From an uncultured Latescibacterota bacterium (GTDB lineage: Bacteria; Latescibacterota; UBA2968; UBA8231), in contig OY282352.1 of NCBI GenBank assembly GCA_958295495.1, positions 1,426,001-1,490,000 of the forward strand: a stretch of DNA of 64,000 bases, written 5' to 3'. The notes beneath the pieces are model-generated. The model was not told the origin of the DNA and ran no database searches. It was given only the letters and a program-made list of their open reading frames with translations. Position 1 is the stretch's first letter. Each line of letters begins with the position of its first letter. The position numbers and the translations under genes were made by a program. This document shows positions 8,465 to 17,937 of the stretch, piece after piece.

Positions 8465-11128
8465 TTATTGCAAGCCTGCGTAGATGGAAATAAAGATCTG
8501 GTTAATAATCACGGCGTCCTCGCCCCGGGGCTGGCGGCGGTCGATTTTCAGGCCCGCATGGGTCGTGACCTTGTAGCCGAGATAATCGGAGATATTGGAC
8601 AACTGCAAGGCCCAGACCAGGCCGTTGAAGTCGTTGGAGTCGCGCTTCACGTCGTTGAGGAAGGTCATCTCCAGCCCGCTCAGCAGGGTCGTGTGGCTGA
8701 GCAGGGGAAAGCCGAGGACGAAGCCGCCAATTTCGGCTAGCTCGGTGCGCTCGTCGGCCGAAATCAGGTCGCGGCTCTGGCGGCGATACTCGCTTTTCCA
8801 GCGCGGCTCCAGCCACAGGCGCCCAAAGTCGAAGCGGTAGCTGATTTTGTTGATTAGGCCAAAGAAAAAGTCGCGCTCGCGCAGGCCCAACAGGGCGCGC
8901 TCATTGGCGCTGAGCCGCTGGTGATACAGGTCGTACTTGAGGTAATTGGCCGTTAGCAGGCCGCGCAGCTTGTAGTCGTGGCCGATCCACAGGCTGTTGA
9001 TCCAAGCGTCGCGGGCGATGAGGGGATCTTCGACTTTGGTCGGTTCGCCGGTGCGGATATTGGCGTTGGGCAGCCACTGCAAGAGGTCGTCGGGAATGTC
9101 ATCGGCGATGGATTTGAGCATCTCAAAGACGCGGAAGCGACCCCAAGCAGGGGTGTGGCGGTCGAGGGTCAACAGGGCGTAATTGGCATGGTTTTTCTGC
9201 TTGGAAGAAATGAGGCCCTCGCGCAAGACGCCGACCATCAGTCGCACTTCCGGGGTGAAGTGGACGCCGCCGTAGGCATTGTACCCGCGGTGATCCTTCT
9301 TGTAGGGGTAGTCGGGCAATTCGTCGTTTTCAAAGCGATCGACCCACAGGTTGTTGTTCAGGTCGATGCCGAAGAGAAATTCGGGCCGATCGACGTTGTG
9401 GCGCAGAAACGGCTCCTCGTAGTCGGGGATGAGGTTGCTCAAGAAGCGGTTGTCGTTCTGGTTGAAATCCGAGATGAAGTCGTTGTTCTCGTCCCAGCCG
9501 GGGAAGACGCTCGGGTCGCCGATCTGCCAGTCCTTGCGCACGGTGTCGGGAAATTCGTCTTGGTCGTCGTTGTCCTCGACCAGCTCGACGACGTGGATGC
9601 GCTCGTCCTCGTAGTCGATAAAGCCATCGCCTTGGGCGGTGAACGTGCGGGTGGAGTAGCGAGGATCCATGCTGTATGCCTCGCCAAAGAAGAAGAAGGG
9701 AAACGCGACCCGCGAGAGGTTCATCATCCACGCGGCGGCCGCGCGGTCGCCGCGGATGCCGGAGAAAGTGGTGTGGGTCTTGGCGACTACATTGGGATAT
9801 TTGGTGTAGTTGTAGCTGAGGTCGTACTCGCCGTAGAAGTCGAAGCCGAGGACCTTTTGCAGCTCTATGGTTCCGCCCCAGATCTGGGTGGAGGTCGGCA
9901 GGCCGTAGTCGAAGCTGACGATCTGCAAATTGGTGTTGTCTTGGACGTTGTCCGCGGCTTGGGCCACGAGCAAGAGCACGGACTCGCCGCTGGCGTTGAG
10001 CTGGCTGTCGGAGGTGACCCAGACCTGATAGTCGTTGCCGAGCACGAGGCGGAACTCGACCTTTTTAATTTCTTCTTTGGTGCCCGAGGCGCGGTTGACA
10101 AAGGCCGGGCTGTCAAAGTCGTAGCGCAGGCGGATCTCCTCGACGCCATTGGCCGAAAGGAAGCCCTCCCCCACGAGGCCGCCCTCGACGATCGGCTCAA
10201 AGCGAATGGCCTTGCCGTTGTCTTGAGTGCCGTCGAGATAGGTGATGATGATGTCCGAACCGGCGCTGAAGAAGGCCGCGCCGCCAACGCCGTCTGCGGG
10301 GCTGTCGTCGCGCAAGACGATCTCGATGATTGAGACGGTCTGGTTTTGATCGACCGATAGCTCGCCGGTGAAGGGGTTGCCGGTAAAGCCGTCGATGAGG
10401 GTGTTGGACTGGTGGGCGTTGACCATGGTCAGCCCTAGGGTGGCGAAGTCGCCCACCTGGGCAGTGGCTCGACTGCCGAACATGGAGGTGGCGTTGGTGA
10501 CCAAGCTCTCTTGATCGTTGGTCGACGTGCCGCCGGGGCGGCTGATGCGCGAGTAGATCAGGGTGCCTTGGTATTTGTCGGCCGCGTAGTCGAATTGAAT
10601 GCCGTCCCACCGCGGCTTGGAGAAGGTCATCGGCGTCAGGGTTGAGCGGATCTTGGTTCCGGCCGTCAGGGCGTAGTGGTGCTGGCCCCTAGAGTCGGCC
10701 GAGACGACCAAGCCGCTAAACCAGCCCTCGAAATTTTTGGACTTGAGCACGGAAGAGCCAAACTGCCGGGGCTGGGTCTGCGAGTTGTTGAAGATCAGCC
10801 AGCCGCGGGTGATGAGGTTGCCGTAGAGGTCGTAGTAGTAATCGCCCTCGTGGATGGCGCTGACGTAGCGCTGGTAGTGGTCGCGGGCGTAGTTGGAGTA
10901 TTCCCACTGCCGCCACTGGTATTCGTTAAAAAGCTCCTGCGGCACGTACCACCTGCGCTTGGCCGGGTCGAGGGCGCCGAACAGGACGCCCGACCCCTGC
11001 GGCTCAAAGGAAACCACCCCGCCCCTTTTGACCGTGCCGATGCGAGTGCCGTATTCTTGGGCGTCGGCAGCAGCACTGCCGAGCCACAGGATGGCTATTG
11101 CCGTCCAGAATATCCATCTCCGGTTCAC
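8465..11128 (-). CDS. Putative outer-membrane/surface protein
   Basis: 887 residues from a GTG at 11128, preferred over an ATG 60 bases further up because GAGGAGGG sits 7 bases before it and the signal peptide (VNRRWIFWTAIAILWLGSAAADA) begins there. Rich in aromatic and alternating polar/apolar strands; calcium-like acidic runs (ENNDFISDFNQNDN) occur mid-protein, and the end IINQIFISIYAGLQ resembles a terminal beta-barrel strand. No named family recognised. Lies 63 bases after paralog C and before the glycosyltransferase-like gene, in what looks like one envelope operon. Inferred role: outer-membrane barrel or surface scaffold. Confidence 0.6.
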   Translation of the reverse strand: MNRRWIFWTAIAILWLGSAAADAQEYGTRIGTVKRGGVVSFEPQGSGVLFGALDPAKRRWYVPQELFNEYQWRQWEYSNYARDHYQRYVSAIHEGDYYYDLYGNLITRGWLIFNNSQTQPRQFGSSVLKSKNFEGWFSGLVVSADSRGQHHYALTAGTKIRSTLTPMTFSKPRWDGIQFDYAADKYQGTLIYSRISRPGGTSTNDQESLVTNATSMFGSRATAQVGDFATLGLTMVNAHQSNTLIDGFTGNPFTGELSVDQNQTVSIIEIVLRDDSPADGVGGAAFFSAGSDIIITYLDGTQDNGKAIRFEPIVEGGLVGEGFLSANGVEEIRLRYDFDSPAFVNRASGTKEEIKKVEFRLVLGNDYQVWVTSDSQLNASGESVLLLVAQAADNVQDNTNLQIVSFDYGLPTSTQIWGGTIELQKVLGFDFYGEYDLSYNYTKYPNVVAKTHTTFSGIRGDRAAAAWMMNLSRVAFPFFFFGEAYSMDPRYSTRTFTAQGDGFIDYEDERIHVVELVEDNDDQDEFPDTVRKDWQIGDPSVFPGWDENNDFISDFNQNDNRFLSNLIPDYEEPFLRHNVDRPEFLFGIDLNNNLWVDRFENDELPDYPYKKDHRGYNAYGGVHFTPEVRLMVGVLREGLISSKQKNHANYALLTLDRHTPAWGRFRVFEMLKSIADDIPDDLLQWLPNANIRTGEPTKVEDPLIARDAWINSLWIGHDYKLRGLLTANYLKYDLYHQRLSANERALLGLRERDFFFGLINKISYRFDFGRLWLEPRWKSEYRRQSRDLISADERTELAEIGGFVLGFPLLSHTTLLSGLEMTFLNDVKRDSNDFNGLVWALQLSNISDYLGYKVTTHAGLKIDRRQPRGEDAVIINQIFISIYAGLQ

Positions 11129-11191
11129 CTGCAATCCCTCCTCAGTGGATGTACATGGAATGATAATCGGCCCGATGCGTTCCAGCAATAA

Positions 11192-14100
11192 CTAGTAGGC
11201 CACGGCGACAATCCGCGCTTGGGTCGTCGGCTGCTGGGTGGCATCGGCGTCGAGCTGGACTTGGCACAGATATAGCCCGGGCGGCACTTGGCGGCCGCGG
11301 TCATCGACGCCGTCCCAACGCACCGTGGTGCGACCGCTCAACACCATGCCCTCGCGCTGCCAAACCCGCCGCCCATCGAGCGCGTAAATCCGCACTTGGA
11401 GGCGGCGACTCGAAGTGAGCTTGAAGATCTCCAGCGAGATTTCAGCCGCGTCGTTGATCCCGTCGCCGTTGGGGGTAAAGGGGTTGGGGCCGACTGTGAG
11501 GCCATGGACGAGGTCGCTGTCGATGGGAACCGCGATTGAGAGCGTGTTGCTGGCGACTCCTTCGTCGGCGTTGCCCGCTTCAACGGCCTGCCACGCGGCG
11601 TCGGCGTCGGCGCTGGCCGCGTGGCGCACGAACAGGCGCAGGGTTGTGCCGTTGAGAAAGACCGGTGCTGAAAGGCGCAGGCGGAAGCGCTGGCCCGGCC
11701 CGGTGACAATGCCGCGCTGGGACGCAGAGAGGCGGTTGTACGCGACCGAGTCGAGCGAGTCGCCGCGCGCGTCAAAGGAGACCTGAGCTCCGTCGCCGCG
11801 CAGAATGCGGAAGTAGCGGACCGGGCCTTGCTCCTCGCTGGGCAGCTCTTGGTAGCTGGTTTGGTCAATTTCGCTGAGCCGCTCGCCGTTGCGGCGGAAG
11901 TAGCGGATGGCCCCCCGTTCATCTTCGTCGAGGGTGCCGTACGCCGCGGCCGTAAGCGACAGACCGTCTTGGGTCACGGGCACTTCTTCGCCCTCAAGAG
12001 TAATGCGGTTGTACGTGCGGCTGGCCGCCGGCAGGATGTTGAGCGCGTCGTCTAGGCGCACCCAGAGCGAGTCGCCGCCATTGGCCAAAAGCGCGACTTG
12101 TGTCTGGTCGTCGGCCGCGAGTACGCCGAGGTCGGCCCCGGGGCGAAAGACCTTTTCGCCGGCTGGGCCGCTAATGCCAAATTCCAAGAGTTCGAGGTTT
12201 TCCGAGGCCGGCATGGTCAGCAAAATTTCGTTGAAGCCAGCACTGCGCGAGGCTGCGGGCGACTCAATGAAGTAGGGCTGGGCAAAAACGTCAAATATCT
12301 CCCGCGCACCGGAGGTCTCCACCGTGGCCGGCCACAACTCGGCCGCGATGCGCTCGGCCACGGGATTGAGTAACTCGACTGCGAGCGAGCGGACCGCGGC
12401 CGCGGCCTCGCGGTCGGTAGTGATCATCTCGACTTGGAACTGCATGAACTTGCGCAGGCCGGGGGAGGTGACAAAGTCGCCGGGCTGCTGGTAGGCGCGG
12501 CTCCAAGGGCTCCAGCCGCTGGTGGGCACGAAGGTGGTGTCGGCTGGCCCCTTAAAGCTGCCCAAGAGGTTTTTCCAAGCGTCATAGGTGATTTCGTTGC
12601 CCGAGCTATCAAAGTAGCGGATGACCTTGCCCAGCAGGTCGCCGGTGCGGGTGCGGATTGCCACGGTCGTGCCCGGAGGGGTCTCAGCCTCCCAAGTGAT
12701 GGCCCCGAAGTTGCGCGCCCCAGGCAGCGCAATCAGATCGGAAGTCAGCTCGACTTGCGCCGGGTAGCCCGTAGAAAAAAGCTGGTACTCGGCAATGGTC
12801 GGCCCGGTGTTGTACCCGCCGCGGCGGCGCGGATCCGACGAGATGATGCTCATTTCGAGGAAGCGGAGCTTGGGGCTAGGGGTATAGGTATCGATGATGT
12901 GCTCAAAGCGGTCGGTGCTATTGTCCTCGCGGGAACGGGGGCTGAGGCGCGCCCACTTGATCTTGCCGCGGGTGTCGCGCGAGCCATCGGAGCCGCGGAT
13001 CAAGTAGCCGTCTATATAGGGTCGGGGCCGGGCCGAAGAAATGCGCATGGCGTCGAGCCAAAACGACGCACCCATGTCAACGGTGAGCACGCCGCGGTCG
13101 ATGGTCGGCGACCAAACAAGGTGCAGGAAGCTGGTGTTGAAATCCGCGTCAAAAGCCGGCCCTGGCAGGAAGCCGTCGCCGGTTAAGTCGAGTTGGCCGC
13201 CGCCGGCTATCAAGCCGCTGCTGATGTTGTCGCCAAACCCGTACACCTCGATTCCGGCCAGGCGCGGTCGTTCGCGCCGGTAGTAATCCAAGCGGCCTTG
13301 GCGCTGGGGGTCGAGGCTTTCATAGACGGCGCGCTCAACCGGCTCTTCAAAGCCCTGTTCATCGCGGATGAAATAGACGCGCGCACCGCGCTCGTCGGCT
13401 GGCAAAGCCCGCCATTCCTCTTCGCCGATCCGCACGCCGCGCGCGCCGCGGGTATCGCTGACCACGATGCGGATGGTCTGCACCAGCTTGCCCTGCCAGT
13501 CGGGGTCGGCTTCGAGCTGTTCGAGATCAATGCGGAAGGTGCGCTGGTCGCGGTTGGGGGCCTTGGTGTTGGCAACTCGTTCAAAGGTAATTTTGTCGGC
13601 GTTTTCCCGCACCGGCTCTTGGTCGGGCGCGGCGAGGACGCGGAACTGGAAGAAGGGGTCGCCGAGTTGTTCTTCGACGAAGTGGATGACGAGGGAATCG
13701 ACCGCCACGACGCGGCCCAAGTCTATTTCGATCCACCAGTCGTCGAGCGGTGCCTGTGGATCGGGCTCCCAGTAGGTGGTTGGATCGTCGTCGAGGACGT
13801 GAGCGGCCGCGGCCGCATTCGAGCCGACGCGGCTGATGCCCGGGCGAAAGAAATAGGACCAGATGGGGTTGCCCTTGCGGTCGAGGATGACCTCGCCTTT
13901 TACGTCGCGGGTCTGGGTACTGTCGATGTTGAGGATAGCGGTCTGATTGCGGCGGCGACGCAGATCTACGATGGGGCGAGTAAAGGTCTGCAAATCGTCG
14001 AGCAGGTTGAAGCGCACGCGAAAAAAGCGCGGCTCGACCGCTCCGTCCGACGACACCTGCACGGCGTGGGTAGGTAGCTGCCAGTTGTGCCAGTGCGCGG

Positions 14101-14203
14101 CCGTGTTGACCACTACCGAGCGGCTGGTGACGCGGTGACCCTTTTGGGCGTGGGCTGCGGCCAGCGGTGCTAAACAGATGCCGAGAAACGCTAAGAGCCT
14201 CAT
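11192..14203 (-). CDS. Large exported protein with FlgD-like Ig C-terminal domain (paralog C)
   Basis: 1003 residues from ATG 14203, which overlaps the FG-GAP gene's stop (ATGA) and follows CAGGAGG; signal peptide MRLLAFLGICLAPLAAAHA. Around residues 120-330 are discoidin-like segments (WWIEIDLGRVVAVDSLVIHF). The shared family block follows (GARNFGAITWEAETPPG, then IRTRTGD and SGWSPWSRAY). Inserted mid-to-late are RYFRRNGERL-type repeats. The C terminus has NPFTPNGDGINDAAE and ends RIVAVAY, like paralogs A and B. Probably a surface-displayed multidomain beta protein; no enzyme motif seen. Confidence 0.75.
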   Translation of the reverse strand: MRLLAFLGICLAPLAAAHAQKGHRVTSRSVVVNTAAHWHNWQLPTHAVQVSSDGAVEPRFFRVRFNLLDDLQTFTRPIVDLRRRRNQTAILNIDSTQTRDVKGEVILDRKGNPIWSYFFRPGISRVGSNAAAAAHVLDDDPTTYWEPDPQAPLDDWWIEIDLGRVVAVDSLVIHFVEEQLGDPFFQFRVLAAPDQEPVRENADKITFERVANTKAPNRDQRTFRIDLEQLEADPDWQGKLVQTIRIVVSDTRGARGVRIGEEEWRALPADERGARVYFIRDEQGFEEPVERAVYESLDPQRQGRLDYYRRERPRLAGIEVYGFGDNISSGLIAGGGQLDLTGDGFLPGPAFDADFNTSFLHLVWSPTIDRGVLTVDMGASFWLDAMRISSARPRPYIDGYLIRGSDGSRDTRGKIKWARLSPRSREDNSTDRFEHIIDTYTPSPKLRFLEMSIISSDPRRRGGYNTGPTIAEYQLFSTGYPAQVELTSDLIALPGARNFGAITWEAETPPGTTVAIRTRTGDLLGKVIRYFDSSGNEITYDAWKNLLGSFKGPADTTFVPTSGWSPWSRAYQQPGDFVTSPGLRKFMQFQVEMITTDREAAAAVRSLAVELLNPVAERIAAELWPATVETSGAREIFDVFAQPYFIESPAASRSAGFNEILLTMPASENLELLEFGISGPAGEKVFRPGADLGVLAADDQTQVALLANGGDSLWVRLDDALNILPAASRTYNRITLEGEEVPVTQDGLSLTAAAYGTLDEDERGAIRYFRRNGERLSEIDQTSYQELPSEEQGPVRYFRILRGDGAQVSFDARGDSLDSVAYNRLSASQRGIVTGPGQRFRLRLSAPVFLNGTTLRLFVRHAASADADAAWQAVEAGNADEGVASNTLSIAVPIDSDLVHGLTVGPNPFTPNGDGINDAAEISLEIFKLTSSRRLQVRIYALDGRRVWQREGMVLSGRTTVRWDGVDDRGRQVPPGLYLCQVQLDADATQQPTTQARIVAVAY

Positions 14204-15813
14204 GGTGGCCTCCTGAGAATCCGGTAGTGCGCCGCGCGTTGGGCGATGCGGATGCGGCAATCGACGGGCAGGTCGAAGAAACGCTGCGGGGCCTGCCCCG
14301 GCCAGAGCACGTGCAGGCTATCGACGCGGGTGGCCGAGCCCAGCCCGAGGTGCAGGACCGGCTCGTTGCTGCTGCCGAAGCCAAAGCCGCTCTGGCGCTG
14401 GGCGCGGATGGCGCGGCCGGCGGCAAAGGCTGCAACGCGTGCGCCCAGCCCGCTGCGGTTGGCCCGCGCCCCCACAAGCTCAATGGATAGGTAGTGCTGG
14501 GCCGGGCCGTCGTTGCGATAGAGCGCGTTGTCCCAGGTGTCGGCGTCGTAGTGGCCGCCCAAGCCGGCGTAGAGGTCCAAGTCGCCGTCTTGATCGAAGT
14601 CGGCGAAGGTGGCCCCGTGCCCCTTGCCGAGGCTGCCGGTGCCGGCCGTGGCCGTAATGTCGGCAAAAGTGCCGTCGCCCATGTTGCGGAAGAGCGCATT
14701 GGGCTCGAGGCGGGCCATTTGCGGGCCGCCGTTGGCGAGGTAGATATCGACAAAGCCGTCGTTGTCTAGGTCGCCGAGGCCCGCGCCCATACTGCCGAAA
14801 GAACGCTTGAAGCCCGCCGCGACCGCAATGTCGGCAAAGGTGCCGTCGCCGAGGTTGCGAAAGAGAAAGGGCCGGTTCGGCTCAATGGCCTCGCCGGTGA
14901 CCAAGCTGTTGAGGACATCGGGAAAGGCACTCATAGTTGAAGCAAATAGGTCGAGATGCCCGTCGTTGTCAAGATCGAAAAAGAACGCCACATACCCGCC
15001 TTCCACCGGGAAAAGGACGCCGGCGCGCGCGGCCACATCGGCAAAAGTACCGTCGCCAAGGTTGCGAAAGAGGCGGTTGAACTGGCCGATATTGACCGCG
15101 TACAAGTCGGTCAGGCCATCGCCATCGAAGTCGCCAGCAGCCGTGCCAATGGTCTTGCCCGAGTCGGCGACCGCGGCAGTGGCCGCCACGTTGAGGAACG
15201 CGCCGTTTTTCCGGTTGTGCAGGAGGGCGTTTGGCGCGCCCGTCCCGGTGACGCCGTTGGCCACGTACAAATCGAGGTATCCGTCGCGGTCGAAGTCGAG
15301 CCAAGCGGCCGTAAAGCTGTCGCTGGAGTCGGCCAAGCCGGCGGCGCGTCCGATGTCGAGGAATGCGCCGGAGTCGTTTCTGTACAATGAGTTGGGGGCG
15401 CGGCCCTCCCAAGCGTCGCGGCTGACAAAGAGGTCGTCGTCCCCATCGTTGTCAAAGTCCGCGCTCGCCGCGGCCCAACCGCCACGGGCGTCGGCTAGCC
15501 CTACCGCTTGGGCGACATCGCAAAATTGGCCGCCGTCGTTGCGGTAGAGCGCGTGCTCGGCTTGGATGCCAACGCTGAAGAGATCGAAATCCCCGTCGCG
15601 GTCAAAGTCGAGCCAAGCACTGCCGCGGCCGCGATCATTTTTGGCCACGCCGACGCGGGCGGCGACATCGACAAAGCGCAAGTCGGTCGCTGTTGGTACT
15701 GAGGCGCGCCGGGGGAAGCGATAGCGCGGCAGTAGCGCGGGCGCATTGCCGCCCTGCCGCTCGTGAGCCAGCTTGAGCAGCCATAGGGCCTCTAGGCGGT
15801 CGAACGACTCCAA
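14200..15813 (-). CDS. FG-GAP repeat protein with ASPIC/UnbV domain (CRTAC1 type)
   Basis: 537 residues containing about seven FG-GAP/VCBS-like units with calcium-type motifs (DFDRDGDFDLFSVG, DFDNDGDDDLFVS, DLDNDGHLDLFAS, DFDQDGDLDLYAG), giving a beta-propeller, followed by the ASPIC/UnbV domain (RSGLGARVAAF, LHLGLGSATRVDSLHVLWPG). The first available start is a TTG at 15813 with no clear ribosome site. The upstream TPR lipoprotein frame stops only a few bases earlier, and the sequence just before the TTG (WLERAVDLLES) continues a TPR-like helix. TPR plus FG-GAP plus ASPIC is a known single-chain arrangement, so the two ORFs may be one gene split by a frameshift. No signal peptide of its own, which fits that view. 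Confidence 0.75.
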   Translation of the reverse strand: MESFDRLEALWLLKLAHERQGGNAPALLPRYRFPRRASVPTATDLRFVDVAARVGVAKNDRGRGSAWLDFDRDGDFDLFSVGIQAEHALYRNDGGQFCDVAQAVGLADARGGWAAASADFDNDGDDDLFVSRDAWEGRAPNSLYRNDSGAFLDIGRAAGLADSSDSFTAAWLDFDRDGYLDLYVANGVTGTGAPNALLHNRKNGAFLNVAATAAVADSGKTIGTAAGDFDGDGLTDLYAVNIGQFNRLFRNLGDGTFADVAARAGVLFPVEGGYVAFFFDLDNDGHLDLFASTMSAFPDVLNSLVTGEAIEPNRPFLFRNLGDGTFADIAVAAGFKRSFGSMGAGLGDLDNDGFVDIYLANGGPQMARLEPNALFRNMGDGTFADITATAGTGSLGKGHGATFADFDQDGDLDLYAGLGGHYDADTWDNALYRNDGPAQHYLSIELVGARANRSGLGARVAAFAAGRAIRAQRQSGFGFGSSNEPVLHLGLGSATRVDSLHVLWPGQAPQRFFDLPVDCRIRIAQRAAHYRILRRPP

Positions 15814-15817
15814 CAGA

Positions 15818-16489
15818 TCAACCGCTCTTTCGAGCCAAGGCCGCGCGGTCGTCTCCCGCCCAAAAGGCTGCTGTGCCCGCCAAGAGATAGGCGCGGCCGT
15901 CGTCTGGATAGGCGTCGAGCAACGAGCGGCTGCGTTCCAAGGCCGCGGAAAAGCGGCCGAGGCGCAGCGTGGCTTGGAGCAAAAGGTAATGTGCGTCGCG
16001 GCGCTGGGGTTGGGCGGCCAGCGCTTGGCTGCACAGGGCCGTGGCTCGCTCGAGGTTCATGGTGGCAGCGGCCTGCAAGTACAGCTCGGCCAGCAGCAGG
16101 CGGCCGTCGAGCGAGTTGGGGTATTCGTCGAGGAGCTCATCGATGGCGAGTTCGGCTTCGCCGGCAAACCCGCCAAAGGCGAGCAGACGCGCTTCGAGGA
16201 GGCGGGCCTCCGGCCGCTGGCGCACAGGAGCGGGCAGTTCGTCGAGGAGGCGGCCGGCACTCTGCCAACGGCCTTGGCGGAATAGGGCTTCGCCGCGGCG
16301 GATCTGGGCAATCGCGCTGTCGGGTGCCAAGCTGACGACGCGCTGGAAGAGCGCAGCGGATTCGGAGAACCGCCCTTGATGCAGCAGGCTCAGGGCCTCG
16401 GCATAGACGCGGTCGCTCTCGGCCTCGGGCGGAGCTTGGCAGCCGATGCAGAGGCCGGCCAAGCACAGGGCGCAAAAGCGGCGGCTCAC
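15818..16489 (-). CDS. TPR lipoprotein (possibly the N-terminal part of the FG-GAP protein)
   Basis: 223 residues from GTG 16489, which overlaps the previous stop as GTGA. Begins VSRRFCALCLAGLCIGCQ, a lipoprotein-type signal with Cys at 17. Five or six TPR helices follow (ALSLLHQGRFSESAALFQRV, GEALFRQGRWQSAGRLLDEL). It ends at RAALARKSG, in the middle of a TPR unit, where the next frame takes over; this suggests a frameshift near 15,820-15,870. Confidence 0.65.
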   Translation of the reverse strand: MSRRFCALCLAGLCIGCQAPPEAESDRVYAEALSLLHQGRFSESAALFQRVVSLAPDSAIAQIRRGEALFRQGRWQSAGRLLDELPAPVRQRPEARLLEARLLAFGGFAGEAELAIDELLDEYPNSLDGRLLLAELYLQAAATMNLERATALCSQALAAQPQRRDAHYLLLQATLRLGRFSAALERSRSLLDAYPDDGRAYLLAGTAAFWAGDDRAALARKSG

Positions 16490-17934
16490 GGCTCTTGTCC
16501 CAACTCGTCTAGCTTGGCCCGGGCGCGCTGGTGATCCGGGGCGAGGGCGAGCACCTTTTGCAAGGCTTGCCGCGCTGGCTCCCGCTGCCCTTGCTGCATG
16601 AGGATCAGCGCCAACCCGTAGTGCGATTCCGCGTAGTCTGGGTCGAGGGCAATGCTGCGGGCAAAATGGGTGTGGGCAGCGCGGTAGTTTGCTTGGCGGA
16701 CGTAGGTCAGCCCGAGTGCGTAGTGGGCGTCGCGGTGGTCGGGATTGCGGGCGAGGGCTTGGCGCAGCGCGGCGACGGCCCCGGCAAAGTCGCCGCTTTT
16801 GAACCGCGCACGGCCCAAGCCATAGGCCGCGGCAAAGGAGTCGGGATCGCTCGCCAAGGCGCGGGCAAAGTGCGCGGTGGCTTCTTTGGGCATACCCTCG
16901 TGCAAGTACAGGTCGCCCAGCATGATGTAGGCGTCGCGGTGGTCGGGATTGCGGGCGAGGACTTGCTCCAGCGCGGCGCGGGCGTCGGCAAAGCGCTTTT
17001 GCTGCGCGTACACGGTGGCCAGACGCAGGCGAATATCGACGGAAGTAGAGTCGTTGGCGAGGGCGCGCTTTAGGGAGTCGATGGCCTTGTCCCACGCGCG
17101 TTGGCGGATGTAAATGTTGCCCTGATTGAGGTGGCGTTCGGCCGCGCTCAAGCGCTTGAAACGGCCCTGCGCGTTGCCGGCGTCGTCGGGACGGTCGCAC
17201 TCGGCGTAGGCTTGGGCCAACAGGTAGTGAGGAGCGGGGTTGTGCGGCTCGGCCGCGGCCACGCGCTCGAGCACGGTGATGGCCGCTGTGGGTTCCCCCA
17301 AGCGGATGAGCAAGCCGCCCAAGCCGAGGCCGCCTTGGACGTGGTCGGGCGCGAGGGCGAGTAGGTCGGCAAAACCCGCACGCGCTTGGGACAATTGCTG
17401 GTTGCGCGCGAGCAGGTCGCTGTGGTAGTAGCGGGCCTCAAGGTGGTCGGGCGCGAGTTCGATGGTGCGTTTGAAGGCCGCGAGCGCACCCGCAAAATCG
17501 CCGGTGGCGCGGCGCACCTCGCCTAGATAGAAGTGATATTTGGCGCGCTCGGGCGCGAGGGCGATAGCCTGCTTTAGCTGGGTAGCTGCCTCTAGGTAGC
17601 GGTGCTGGTCGCGCAGCACTGCCGCGAGGGCAAAATGTGCGCCGGGCTGGTCGGGCGCGAGAGCCAAGGCGCGTTCAAAGGCCGCAATGGCGAGCGCGGG
17701 CTGGTCGAGCCGAGCGTGGGCTAGCCCCTTCTGAAAATGGGCGGTGCTCAACGAGGAATCAAGCACCACGGCCTGCGCGAGTGCCGCTAGGGCGCGGGCG
17801 GGTCGATCCTGTTGCAAAAAGAGCGTGCCGCGCTGGAGCAAGCGGCGGGCTTCTTCGGGGCGCACCGCGTCTTGCGGGTCGGGTGGGTCGGCGCAGGCGA
17901 GTGCGCCCAAAATCAGCAACAGGCGCGCGGTCAT
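16486..17934 (-). CDS. TPR repeat lipoprotein
   Basis: 482 residues, almost entirely TPR units of 34 residues (about twelve; for example FQKGLAHARLDQPALAIAAF and YALGLTYVRQANYRAAHTHF) after a short lipoprotein-like leader (LLILGALACADPP, Cys 14). Two adjacent units share the phrase LARNPDHRDA, a recent internal duplication. TPR lipoproteins act as assembly platforms in the envelope; the partner is unknown. Spaced 3 bases from the PPIC foldase gene and overlapping the next TPR gene by 4 bases. Confidence 0.8.
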   Translation of the reverse strand: MTARLLLILGALACADPPDPQDAVRPEEARRLLQRGTLFLQQDRPARALAALAQAVVLDSSLSTAHFQKGLAHARLDQPALAIAAFERALALAPDQPGAHFALAAVLRDQHRYLEAATQLKQAIALAPERAKYHFYLGEVRRATGDFAGALAAFKRTIELAPDHLEARYYHSDLLARNQQLSQARAGFADLLALAPDHVQGGLGLGGLLIRLGEPTAAITVLERVAAAEPHNPAPHYLLAQAYAECDRPDDAGNAQGRFKRLSAAERHLNQGNIYIRQRAWDKAIDSLKRALANDSTSVDIRLRLATVYAQQKRFADARAALEQVLARNPDHRDAYIMLGDLYLHEGMPKEATAHFARALASDPDSFAAAYGLGRARFKSGDFAGAVAALRQALARNPDHRDAHYALGLTYVRQANYRAAHTHFARSIALDPDYAESHYGLALILMQQGQREPARQALQKVLALAPDHQRARAKLDELGQEP

Positions 17935-17937
17935 CGC

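Noticed and set aside
16707..16991. Near-identical phrases in adjacent repeats of the TPR lipoprotein as a possible DNA repeat element.
   Set aside because: They keep the reading frame and the 34-residue TPR period, so they are internal repeat duplication, not a mobile element.
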